A stretch of DNA of 64,000 bases, taken from NCBI GenBank assembly GCA_917880885.1, contig OU862922.1:744001-808000 (forward strand), written 5' to 3'. The DNA is from Limnephilus marmoratus (lineage: Eukaryota > Arthropoda > Insecta > Trichoptera > Limnephilidae). The position numbers and the translations under genes were made by a program. The notes below the pieces were generated by a model. That model was not told where the DNA came from, did not search any database, and worked only from the letters and a program-made list of their open reading frames with translations. Shown in pieces: positions 31,257-41,749 of this stretch; position 1 is the stretch's first letter, and each line of letters begins with the position of its first letter.

Positions 31257-32180
31257 ATGGCGATTACTAATATTAACGGTGCAACTAAGGAGGAGATGAT
31301 ACAGATGTTATCTGAATTAAATATCACTCCAGAGCCTACGTTATCAGCTATGCGGGAACAGGCTCGCATATATAATAAAAGTTTAAAACAATCAAGTAGT
31401 GATTCTCCACAACAAAATGAAGGCAATAGTGATAATGCGAGTCAGACTACAAACATAGTCAATAATTATTATCAATCGATAAATACAAATACGTCCGTAC
31501 ATTCTTGGGGTATTAAATTTTCTGGTTCTTCTGATGTTAGGGATTTTATACAACGTGTGGAGGAATTATCTAGATGCCGTCATATAGAACTGTCATCGGT
31601 TGTGACGTCCTTTGCAGATCTTTTGGAGGGGAAAGCTCTCTCTTGGTATAGGACTATTTATAAAGATTCATTATCTTGGCCTGAGTTGAGAAATCTCCTC
31701 ATTGCACGTTTTGACCGTTGTATTAATCAAACAGAGGCCCTAAAAGCTTTATTCGCGATGAAACAGAAATTTAACCAAAGTGTTGTGGATTACGTTGATG
31801 AAGTTAAATTAGCTAATCTCAGATTAGACGTTCAACTTACGGAGGAACAATTGGTAGACCTAGTTTCTGATAGTCTGTTACCTAAATACGCATTGGCCAT
31901 CGCATATTTTGCAGAAAAGGAATTATCTTCCTTGGTAAATGTGTGTAGGAGATTTGAAAAGCACTCCGTAGATAAACCCTTACCGCATTTTACTTCTCCT
32001 CAAGCATCATCCTCTTCTCCTACACATTCTTCTTCTTCGAATAGTAGAAAAACTTTAAATTGTTTTTATTGTAAGGCGCAAGGTCATACAAAACCTTTTT
32101 GTAGAAAATGGAAGTTTGATTCTCAGAAGAATTCTGACAAACGCCGAGATGACCCCGCTCGCACAAATCCAAAAAACTAG
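31257..32180 (+). CDS. gag: Gypsy-1 Gag (307 aa)
   Basis: The structural capsid/nucleocapsid protein of the element. ATG in a good context (AAAATGG). The middle (residues about 85-225) has the retrotransposon Gag pattern with LEGKALSWYR and a following FDRCINQTEALKAL region. A Ser-rich linker leads to one CCHC zinc knuckle, CFYCKAQGHTKPFC (C-x2-C-x4-H-x4-C), near residues 263-276. It ends in a basic tail at TAG 32178. A slippery heptamer directly before the stop suggests that pol is reached by -1 frameshifting. Confidence 0.9.
   Translation: MAITNINGATKEEMIQMLSELNITPEPTLSAMREQARIYNKSLKQSSSDSPQQNEGNSDNASQTTNIVNNYYQSINTNTSVHSWGIKFSGSSDVRDFIQRVEELSRCRHIELSSVVTSFADLLEGKALSWYRTIYKDSLSWPELRNLLIARFDRCINQTEALKALFAMKQKFNQSVVDYVDEVKLANLRLDVQLTEEQLVDLVSDSLLPKYALAIAYFAEKELSSLVNVCRRFEKHSVDKPLPHFTSPQASSSSPTHSSSSNSRKTLNCFYCKAQGHTKPFCRKWKFDSQKNSDKRRDDPARTNPKN
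32171..32177 (+). promoter_or_regulatory. Predicted -1 ribosomal frameshift site A_AAA_AAC
   Basis: The heptamer AAAAAAC lies in the gag frame as A AAA AAC immediately before the TAG stop, matching the X XXY YYZ rule. The pol frame is -1 relative to gag and is open from this point through the later ATG at 32270. No stable downstream pseudoknot was checked. Confidence 0.7.
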
Positions 32181-35100
32181 AGTGTGATCCTCTGCGTCCT
32201 GCTAGCAAGGATGCCAGGAGATCATCACCCTTAGTTTATAGCTCCAGTAACCGGTTCTTCAGGCGTGACATGGACGCATGCATGCCGATGGCTAGTTCTG
32301 GACAAGATATAAGACCCCATGCGAATATTTCGATTCAAAACCTTGTCTTTTCAGGTCTTTTGGACAGTGGTGCGACTGTCAGTTGTTTTGGCGGTTCTCT
32401 TTACAACTTCTTTATTAGTTTAGGGTTTAATCTAGATAAGTTAGAATCGTACGTTACCACCGCTGATGGTGTACGTCAAGATGTAATTGGTACTATGCGA
32501 GTACTAGTTACTTATAATAATTTTAAGAAATATGTTACTTTTTTTGTTATTCCTTCTCTTTCACCTGTGATTGTTTTGGGAGTCGACTTTTGGAAACAAT
32601 TTGACATCGCTCCTCAATTGTTTTCAAAGGCCAACAGCGGACGTGATGTTGAAAATACCATAGGTGAAATTCACAAGATCACGTCAGCTTCCCTACTGTC
32701 CCCTCAAGACAATCATAGGTTAAATAATGTAATTGATAAATTTAAGTCAATTTCTTTTGAAAAATGTGGATTGGGTCGTACTCATTTAGTTCAGCACAAA
32801 ATTAATACGACGGGAGATCCCATTAAGCAACGATATTACCCGTTGTCTCAAACACGTCAAAAACAACTTGAAGCTCAACTTAAAGAAATGCTTGACTTAG
32901 GTGTTGTTCGACGTTCGCGTTCGGCTTGGTCGAACCCGGTTTTGATTGTGCCTAAAAAGGATGGTTCTGCAAGGTTCTGCTTAGACTCCAGGAAGCTTAA
33001 CAGCGTCACGACAAGAGATTCCTACCCCTTGCCGTATATTTCGCGTATTTTAGACAAGCTACGTGGTGCACGCTTCATATCTTCTATTGACTTATCGAAA
33101 AGTTTCTGGCAAATCCCTTTACATAAGGATTCTTGCTGCAAAACGGCTTTTGTAGTACCTGGACATGGCTTGTTTGAATTCGTTAGGATGCCGTTTGGGT
33201 TAAAAAACGCTCCTAGTGAACTTCAGCGTCTGGTTGATGCACTTTTTGGTCCAGAGTTCGACGAAAACGTTTTTTGCTATTTGGATGACCTAATTATAAT
33301 TTCAGAAGATATCGATTCACATTTAGAGCAATTAAATAGGGTTTTCTTGCGTCTGAAAGAAGCAGGCTTAACTGTCAATTTGAAAAAGTGCGAGTTTTGC
33401 AAGGATGAATTGAAGTATCTCGGTTACGTTGTGGATGCAAAAGGACTTCGCACAGACCCAGTTAAGTTGGAATGCATTCGTACTTACCCCATTCCAAAGA
33501 ATTCTAAACAGGTAAAAGCTTTCATTGGCCTGTGCGGGTATTATAGGCGTTTTATAAAGGATTTTTCAACCATTGCTGCTCCCTTAACCCGTTTAATCAC
33601 AGGAGACCAGATTTGTCCCAACGCACATAGGTCTCACATAAGACGCCGTAACTCCCTTACTATCATAGTTAGAAATATGTTCTAATCGGTGTTAGAAAGG
33701 AAAAACATCATGCTTTATATTCCAATCTAAAAAATAGCCACAAAAATAATAAAATGTACACTTTTATGTACACAAAGTTTTGAATCGCAAATTGAAAAAA
33801 GAATTTGAGACTTCGGGTATTTTTTAAAAAAAATTTTCATAGAGCTACAAAAAATTGAGGTTACAATATGTGTTTGTTATACATTTTTCTAATAAAATAT
33901 GGATGTGTTTTTATTTTTTTTTATTATCAGTAACTTTAGTTAGAAAAAACATAAGGTGAGCCATTTTGAAAACTTTTTTATGTTTGTATGCAAAAATTTT
34001 ATAATTTTAAAAAAATATATATTTTTCGAATTCTATAATTTGAAAGCGCATTTCATCACCTTTCTAAAACAGTTTTTTTTGTTTTTGAATGTGTTCAGAA
34101 ATAGTCCAAATATTTGCATTTTATTGTAAAGCGAAAATATTTTGACCATCCGAAAAAAAAGCCTAATTTTTGAAGGGTTAACAAAACTCACTGGTTCAAG
34201 GAAGGGAATTAGTAATTTCTCTTGGTCTCCTGAAGCGGAGTTGTCTTTTAAGAAATTAAAGAAGGCGTTGACTTCTGCCCCTGTTATTAATTGTCCGGAT
34301 TTTTCGCTTCCTTTCACGATTCACTGTGACGCGAGCAACGTTGGGATCGGAGGTGTACTTACACAAATTTTTGAAGGAGAGGAGCACCCTGTATCTTATT
34401 TCTCTAGGTGTCTTAATGTGCATGAACGAAACTACGGCGTGACGGAGCGCGAACTCCTAGCGGTGTTAGATTCAGTCAACCATTTTAGGCCCTACATAGA
34501 AGGTGCTCACTTCACTGTGGTAACGGACCATTCTAGTCTACAGTGGTTAGTCTCATTATCTAATCCAACAGGTCGGCTTGCTCGCTGGTCTACTCGGCTG
34601 TCACAGTACTCTTTTGATGTTATACATAGGAAAGGTAAATTAAATACGGTTCCGGACGTTCTTTCACGTAAAGACGTTTCTTTAATTTCGGCCGTTGATT
34701 CCGCTCCCACGAGTACAGATACTTGGTATAATACCTTATTTTCTAATTGTAAATCAAATCCACAACGTTTTAATAATTTTCAAATTAAGGAAAATAAATT
34801 ATTTCGTCACACTAAATCTCGTTTCGCTCTGCAGGAGGACACAGCTTGGAAGCTTGTTGTTCCTTTTGAGGACCGTAACGCTGTTCTATCTAAAGAACAT
34901 GAGTCGGTTATCTCTTGTCATCCAGGAGTTTTTAGAACATATAAGAAGGTTCAACTTCATTATTTTTGGCCAGGGATGTATAATGACGTCAAAAATTTTG
35001 TCAATAGATGTAAAACGTGTAAGGCACATAAAATTAACACTGCTGCGCCGGCAGGCATTTCTACGAACCCGAAAATAGTCACAAGACCTATGCAAATGCT

Positions 35101-35947
35101 GTCTATTGACCTTGTCGGTCCTCTTCCGCGTAGCTATGCAGGATTTATGTATATTCTAACAGTCGTTGATGTATTTTCTAAATATACCTGGATTTTTCCG
35201 CTTAGAAATGCAACTACTAAAAGCATTGTTAAAAACATTGAACAATACATATTCCTTGTACACGGGGTACCGCAAACGTGCGTCTGCGACAACGGAAAAC
35301 AATTTATTTCAAAAGACTTTAAACAATTGTTAGCAGAGTATAACGTACCTCCGCCTTTTTATAATGCTTTTTATACTCCCCAAAATAACGTGGTCGAACG
35401 CTATAACCAAACCATTGGAACTGCTTTGTCTATTTTAACCGAATCTGACCAGCGTAATTGGTCCAGATTTCTGCCTCAAATTCAATCAGCTCTCAATAAC
35501 ACGGTTAATTTTGCAACCGGCTTCACCCCCTTCTTCCTCATGCATGGTAGGGAACAAATTATTGACGGAAACTTTCATAAAAATAACTTATCTTCTGGTG
35601 TCGTAGACACTACGTTGCAGCAATCTAGGGACGAATTTGCTAAGAAGTTGGAAGACTTAGTTCCAATTTATGAACAAGTTTCAAATGCTTTGTTTCAAGC
35701 TTTTAAGAAAAATGCCCAACACTACAATTTACGCCGTAAGACGGTTAATTATGAAGTAGGCGATGTCGTTTGGAGGAAGAATTTCGTTCAATCCAGTGGA
35801 CCGAATTATTTCTCTCACAAATTGGCCCCTAGATTCGTTCGCAATGTTATTAAAGGTAAAGTCTCTAATTTGGTCTATACTCTAGCTGATATGAACGGTA
35901 AAATTGTAGGAAATTTTCATGTAAAGGATATTGTTCGCATGGATTAA
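32178..35947 (+). pseudogene. pol: Gypsy-1 Pol (PR-RT-RNaseH-IN), interrupted by a MITE
   Basis: In order: retropepsin with LLDSGATVSCFG (DSG active site); RT with PVLIVPKKDGSARF, SSIDLSKSFWQIPL, FVRMPFGLKNAP and the catalytic YLDD (about 33277); after the insertion, RNase H with IHCDASNVGIGGVL, TERELLAVLD and VVTDHSSLQWL; integrase with an HHCC zinc finger (HPGVF...CKTCKAH) and DDE residues in [19 protein letters not shown] and NNVVERYNQ. The C-terminus lacks a clear chromodomain. The 590-bp insert plus its TTAA duplication totals 594 bp, a multiple of three. Both pol parts lie in the same frame, and PLT|KL joins normally across the TTAA. As found, the frame ends inside the insert at 33685. 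Confidence 0.9.
33588..34177 (+). mobile_element. TTAA-flanked MITE inside Gypsy-1 pol (piggyBac type)
   Basis: TTAA at 33584-33587 and 34178-34181 flanks a 590 bp AT-rich insert with ends CCC...GGG, as for piggyBac-type elements. A related copy in inverse orientation lies in RDH copy 2 intron 1 (63097-63512). They share AAGGTGAGCCATTTTKAAAAC, GAAAGCGYATTTCATCACC and a CATTATCAG block. It carries no transposase. Confidence 0.85.
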
Positions 35948-38021
35948 ATATTTCTTACTCTTTATATATAGATGAAACCAACGTGATTGCATGCGGGACT
36001 ACCAACCCTGCATGCTGTTCCATTTGTTTCGTCAGTGGTTTTTCTGGTCACTTGCTTTTGAGGTTTGGTACCCTCAAGAGGTTTTGTCTAGAATTTTCAC
36101 GAAATTTCCTCAATCTTGCTTCCTCAATTTAATTTTTTTCTTTAAATTCTTCGGAATTTTTTCTATAGGAAACGTCGTTTACAATGAATGTCGTTTCCTC
36201 TGATCCGTGTGATCAGTGGCGCCCAATATTTTGTCTAAGTCATATTTTGTAATTGACTTAGTCTTTGACGAGAATTTTTTTATTTAAACTCTAAATAATT
36301 TTTTTTGTATGAAATGAGTCGTTTCGCCTTCCTTATAGGCTACAATTATACTTACACACTGATGCGTTCGTAAAACAATAGGTTATGTTGTACTGTTTTA
36401 GCGTTTAAGTCTGAATCCTTCTTCTCAAGTTCGTTGGAATTTTCTCCCGAATAATAACTTTCCAAGCACTTGGAAAGAATGATTCAAAACTTCTGTTTAT
36501 GAGAGATTTGAGCGACTTTCTTATGTACAGATTGTTAAAATTTCAACAATTAGTGATTAAGTAAAGTTTTTCTTAAATATACCATAGCTATGTTAAATAG
36601 ATTAAGTCTGGTATAACTTTCCTTAAAGTCAGTTAGTTAAGTTTGTTAAGAATATTTGTTAAGAAATTTTTTTTTTCTTGTCACAAACAAAGGTGGTACT
36701 GCTCTGGCATACCTACCCATTAAAGTAACTCATATTTGAAGTTTATCACCTTACCTCTAATACAGGAAAGTGTATTTTGTCTTTTAGTTCTAAGTTAACA
36801 TTAAGCATTTACATATATAGGTCTCTTACTGCTTAAACCAGTGTTGTACTGTTAATTTTGTCTACTAGTGTCGTTCATTTGGATATTGTTCGATCACCCC
36901 TTACCTAGTGTCGATTATCTAATAAGTATATTTGATCACCAAAATATCATTGTTTGTTCAAGAAATTTATGACTTTTCACTTACTTGATGTATTAAGTGT
37001 TATTTTTTTTTGAAGGAATGTCACCTGGGTTTATCTTCAGTCTTTTCTTGCACAAGCAACGTCCCCTGAGGATGATTTATCATAGTTACATCTTGTATTT
37101 TTGTATAAAATCAAGAGTACCTTTTGAGGTTCACTTTTATAATAGCTAGGTGTTTTGTTTAATTGTAATCCCTAAGCTCTAAGCCTAACATTCTAGATCC
37201 TGTTTTGCTTCTGTGTTCCTAATGATTTTTTTCATAATTTTGATGGATAGGTAATTGAAATATGTAAACCCTACTCTGACCACTTTGTAATTGACAGTTT
37301 TTTTTATAAAACTTGTTATACGATGGACAAGTAATAATTGTATTATACTTGATCTGATTTTTTTTGACAGATAGGTATGTCTTTACATATAAACCCTACT
37401 CTGACCACTTTGTAATTGACAGTTTTTTTATAAAACTTGTTATACGATAGACAAGTAATAATTGTATTATACTTGATCTGACCTCCTAGACATCAATTTC
37501 AAATTGAACGAGTTGATTCTGTATATTTGTTTATACCTTGGATTAGTTTTAGTTGATAATTTAAGACGCATTGAGTATAATTTGTATGACGTTACTTTTT
37601 CCATATATCATTTTGGTTTAGAATATAAGGATAGAGAAAGAGAGAGTTAATTATATGTTAATAATAACTAAGTGTTGCTTTTTTATATAAAGGAAAGTGG
37701 GAGCTTAAGTTCTCCATACTCACTAGTGTTTTCTTGAGAGATTGTATCTCGTCATGTGAGTAACGTGTTGGTAATCTTACAAGCGAGCTTGTAAAAGTGG
37801 AGGTATTACCTCATTTTCAAGGTTTTCTTTTGTATGCCATTCTGTGAATGGGTGTTTGTTTTTAATTTGCTACTTTGGTATATCTTATGTTATTGTTTTT
37901 CTGATACTGTGATGTATTATTTTTTCTTTTAACAGTTGTGGAAAGAGAGAGTCTTGTTGGGCGGTGTCCTAATAATTTTACTTCACTTCGCGGCGTAAAA
38001 TTTTCGGGGGTTGCGGGGAAA
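35948..38021 (+). other. Gypsy-1 3' non-coding region with an internal tandem duplication and PPT
   Basis: No env. About 120 bp is duplicated at 37267-37362 and 37388-37482 (ACCCTACTCTGACCACTTTG, ACAAGTAATAATTGTATTAT in both). The last bases before the 3' LTR, CGGGGGTTGCGGGGAAA (38005-38021), are the polypurine tract. Confidence 0.75.
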
Positions 38022-39018
38022 TGTAACATATCTATTTCATGAGCAGGTACTGCTCAAAATAGGTACCGTTTATTGTCTATGCTTTATTTATTTTTTCTTT
38101 TTTTTTTAACTTTGTTGGTTGGCGAAACTGCAACGAGACCGGAAACGTCATTCGAGGAAAGATGGCGGCAGACATCACGTAATTTTTTGGAGGCGAGAGG
38201 AGATTTTTTGAGGAGGAGTTTTGGTTGTAAAAGATTCTAGTGCAATGTAGCCTAGAAAGTTATTTATTTTTCGTTCTGTGAGTGTGGGACGACTTAAATG
38301 GCATAGAAGCCTTATTTTTTTGTTGAATTCCTCGCCGGATGCCGGGAGATTGCTGTATCCGCATGCGGAAGAAAATTTAAACGGTAATCAACGGGGATGT
38401 ATTGATTACTTGGCTGTTCCTTGGCCGGTGGGATTTTTACACGCCGCTTGATGGGTGTAGATCCGCCGTGTGCCTGTTTGTTGGGTGGAATCCCTTTAAA
38501 TGAAGCAGCTTTGCGACTCTTGAAGAGTGCGCCGACGTTACTGTTCCTTGGCCGGTGGGATTTTTACACGCCGCTTGATGGGTGTAGATCAGCTGTGGAT
38601 TTCCTTGAAACTGGTGGCCCCATGACGTGCTGGACGGTGTCTCGGGGTTGGCTGTCGTCGTTTGCAGGAGTGTCACGACTATCACGGCGACGGGACGTGT
38701 GCGGAATTAATAATTAAACGTAATTAGCTGACTCTCTCTTTCTACTACAGTTAATAGTTGCTCGAGGTATTTATGTATTGTTTACTTTTCCTTGGTTCCT
38801 TTTTTCTCTTGCAAAATGCAATAAACTTAACATTCATTTTCACTAGTAAAACCAGCGTTTTTTATATGCATGACCTCAAAATCCTTTTCTCCACTATCCT
38901 GCGAAGGAGATCTTCTTGCTCTGGGAAGACAGCGGTCGGATGACAAAAGGTATAGGTACCTACACTAAATACTATTACCTTAAATAATAATTCACATTAC
39001 ATTTGAATACACATTACA
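38022..39018 (+). repeat. Gypsy-1 3' LTR (997 bp)
   Basis: Same start, end and internal landmarks as the 5' LTR. The only difference I found is one T in the T-run near 38105. Followed by the TTGT duplication. Confidence 0.92.
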
Positions 39019-39390
39019 TTGTTTACCTGGATGACCGCAGGTGTTCAGTTTCGTCAATAACAAACTTGTTTTGACACGAAGGGTTTTTTCTTGCATGGGT
39101 TGACGTCAGTCCGCACCTGTTGTTTACCTGGATGACCGCAGGTGTTCAGTTTCGTGAATAACAAACTTGTTTTGACACGATGTGTTTTTTCTTGCATGGG
39201 TTGACGTCACTTCGCACCTGTTGTTTGTGATAATGCCAGGTATTTGAGGCAAGTGTAGCTACTAGCTGCAAGTTTCACGTAAACAAAATCCAATACATCA
39301 AGACGTCTGTTACACTCCTCCCGGTGCAATCGGAATGATTGCACCTAGCTAGTTCGTCGGACGAATTCTTGATGTAGATATCTTGATTTG

Positions 39391-40020
39391 TTATGTGTCC
39401 TTGTGAAGAGGAGGGGGAGATGACTCAGCAGGTGTAGGAGCTGGTAAGATGACGGCGATTTTAACGGCTGGTTTTAGGTACACCCCGGAACTCGTCTGGA
39501 TTCGAGTGATTCTAACTTGTCCGTCAGCTGCGGTTATCGCTTCGATGACGCGGCCGCGAGGCCAATGATTTCGAGGTAGTGCAGGATCCATGATGATCAC
39601 CAAGTTATCCTTTTTTGGTGCTCGTTTCACCAAGCGTACCAGTCTTTTCCATACTCCTCCCATGTGCGGCGTTATTGGTGGTATAATCTCTATTCGATGC
39701 CCTGAGTGGTCAGGGCATCAAGCATTTTTAACGTCTTGACTTAGTAATTTCAAGGCATTTCTCATCTCGGCTTCGGCCCCATGGAAATTAGTCCCGTTGT
39801 CTGGGTACATGGTTACGGGCTGTCCTCTTCGTGCTGTCATTCGTTGTATGGCCATAATAGCAGAATCGGTGGTTAGAGAAGAAACGAGTTCTAGGTGGAC
39901 AGCGCGTATCGAGAAGCAAGTGACGATTGCGGCGTAGCGTTTTTCTCGATGTCTGCCAACTGTGATAGTCATGGGTCCGAAATAGTCTAGCCCGCAGTGT
40001 GTAAAGGGGCGTGTGTGGTG
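39391..40020 (-). pseudogene. BEL/Pao integrase core and C-terminal domain
   Basis: The minus strand reads FTHCGLDYFGPMTITVGRHR, then RYAAIVTCFSIRAVHLELV, TDSAIMAIQRM and MYPDNGTNFHGAEAEMRNAL. These are the BEL integrase core with D (DYFGP) and D (PDNGTNF) catalytic residues. A TGA at 39718-39720 interrupts the frame. The same frame continues with PHMGGVWKRLVRLVKRAP, PALPRNHWPRGRVIEAI and SSGVYLKPAVKIAVI, the BEL-specific C-terminal domain (DUF5641-type). It lies next to the 3' LTR as expected. Confidence 0.85.
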
Positions 40021-40620
40021 TATCAGTCAATTTAGCGGCAATGTTCCCATTAGGGGTTGACATAAGACTGATGTAGTGGGGCCTCACTTCTAGTGTTCGT
40101 TCGTTGGGTGTTTGGATCCCGTGTACCAAGGTCGGCGAGATTTGGCTTAGTTGACACCCATTTTCAGTCTTGTATGTTGGTCATCTCATCTATTTTGCCC
40201 AGTCTGTTTGCCACAAAGGTGGAGTAAATGTGTGGATCGGTGCGCAGCAAACACAATACGGTTGTTGAATCTATCCAGAAATGGACTTGGGTTATCAGGG
40301 CATGGCTTTCCTTTTACATGGTTCGGGCGGGTCTTGCTGAGATGAGTGCGGCATGTTATTGAGGCAGCGTCTTGGGATGGTGATTGTGTATGTGTTTTGC
40401 AGGTTCATCCAATTTGTCCACTTCTGGATATGTTCAGGGACACTGGGTTTGTCACAGCTCACGTTCGAGTGCCACACGGCTTGAAGTAGTATTTTGGGCC
40501 GAATCGTAAGGCAGGAAATAAATCCGGGTTGATCTCCTATTCGTGGGTCGTATTGCCTCTTTGTGGGTCGTATTAACTTTTCCTAGATTCTGAGGTTTTA
40601 TTGGCGGTTATCAAAGCCAA
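40021..40620 (-). pseudogene. BEL/Pao Pol connection/RNase H-side fragment
   Basis: The minus strand has DPRIGDQPGFISCLTIRPKI, LLQAVWHSNVSCDKPSV and PEHIQKWTNWMNLQNTYTIT followed by IPRR. This is the RT-to-RNase H connection of BEL Pol (family pattern YDPLGFLSPxTIRAKILLQxxW). Frames change several times between here and the integrase, and no RT palm (YxDD) or protease was found. Pol has therefore lost its centre. Confidence 0.65.
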
Positions 40621-40674
40621 TTGATGCACGGCATTGCTAGAGAATTGCATGTCTGTCTCGTGACTTTAGTGCCA

Positions 40675-40975
40675 CTAGAGCGTTTTCATCTCGGAGTCAG
40701 TTCCATGAAATTTTATCCCTTTTAATGTGGAAACGAGCTCCTCCCGTCTGAGGAGAGTACCGATGTTCTGGAAGGACTTGCTTGCCTTGGCTGCTCCGAT
40801 GAGGACCACCGTTGTTCTGGCAGTGGTACTGCTGGGGAGGGCTTGCTCGCCTTGGCTGCAGTGATGAGGAGCACCACTATTCTGGCAGTGGCACTGCTGG
40901 GGGCAAGGCTTGCTCGCCTTGGCTGCGGTGATGAGGAGCACCACTATTCTGGTAGTGGCACTGCTGGAATTGAAA
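40675..40975 (-). repeat. BEL internal minisatellite C (~66 bp unit, about 3 copies)
   Basis: Units contain GATGAGGAGCACCACTATTC, CAGTGGCACTGCTGG and GCTTGCTCGCCTTGGCTGC. The minus frame encodes repeats such as NSGAPHHCSQGEQALP. It lies between pol remains and the next array, probably in former gag. Confidence 0.7.
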
Positions 40976-41395
40976 TTAGAAGATGGAATTAGCCTTGCTG
41001 GCCTTCGGTTGAGTAGCGTATCTCGTTGAAAACTTGTTGGGAGGCGGGCTAGTTGATGCCATTGCGTATCTCGTCGCAAACAAGTTGGGAGGCTGGCTAT
41101 TTGTTGCCATTGCTTGAGTTGCGTATCTCGTCGCAAACAAGTTAGGAGGCGGGCTAGCTGATGCCATTACTTGAGTTGCGTATCTTGTCGCAAACAAGTT
41201 GGGGGGCTGGCTATTTGTTGCCATTGCTTGAGTTGCGTATCTCGTCGCAAACAAGTTAGGAGGCGGGCTAGCTGATGCCATTACTTGAGTTGCGTATCTT
41301 GTCGCAAACAAGTTGGGGGGCGGGCTAGTTGCTGCCGTTACTTGAATTGTGTATCTCGTCACAAACAAGTTGGGAGGCGGGGTTGGGTGCCATTA
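40976..41395 (-). repeat. BEL internal minisatellite B (57 bp / 19 aa unit, about 7 copies)
   Basis: On the minus strand a 19-residue repeat NLFATRYATQVMASASPPP runs in frame for about 130 codons. Two alternating variants (QVMASASPPP and QAMATNSQPP) occur. It stays open although no function is known. The period is a multiple of three, as expected for expansion under a coding constraint or recently from a coding unit. Confidence 0.8.
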
Positions 41396-41749
41396 CTAGG
41401 ATAAACAATAAGAAGGAATAACTTATCATGAAAATGGGATGGCAGGACGCGGCTCAGGCTCGTATGGGACTGCAAATTCAGGCAGGTTGGTGATCAGCTT
41501 GGCGTGGAGTTGCAGCGCGCAGGGCCGCAAATGGGTCAGCAATCTGCTTTGCGTGTCAGGCCAGCTGTTGTACTCTCTGATAGGGCTTGCTTCTGGCAAT
41601 GTGGAGTGATTCTACTATCGCGGAGGTGATCTAGGCCAGTGGATCTATGTTTCGATATGTTCATCCAGTGTGAGTACGGTCTTGGTTTTCAGTATATCCG
41701 GGACTAGCATTTAGGGTCGGGCCGATTGCTGCAAGCTCGGGAATTCTCT
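41396..41749 (-). other. BEL internal spacer
   Basis: Non-repetitive, moderate GC, between two coding minisatellites. No recognisable domain on either strand. Confidence 0.45.

Larger units (their letters stand above)
29459..39018 (+). mobile_element. Gypsy-1 LTR retrotransposon inside the BEL LTR
   Basis: LTRs (29459-30456, 38022-39018; 998 and 997 bp) are flanked by a 4-bp TTGT duplication (29455-29458, 39019-39022). PBS, gag, pol (protease, RT, RNase H, integrase) and polypurine tract are in order. No env-like ORF follows pol; about 2 kb of non-coding DNA precedes the 3' LTR. The pol frame is interrupted only by a TTAA-flanked MITE. The LTRs look identical apart from one T-run length difference, so insertion was recent. 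Confidence 0.92.
28755..39314 (-). repeat. BEL/Pao left (3') LTR, interrupted by Gypsy-1
   Basis: LTR segments are 28755-29458 (704 bp) and 39019-39314 (296 bp). Subtracting the 4-bp Gypsy target duplication gives 996 bp, exactly the length of the right LTR. The repeat-unit variants, including a single G-to-C change in CGTSAATAAC, occur in the same positions in both LTRs. That points to very little divergence since insertion. Confidence 0.9.

Noticed and set aside
35991..36203. Possible env or accessory ORF after Gypsy-1 pol
   Set aside because: Only 70 codons, aromatic low-complexity, no signal peptide or envelope motif.
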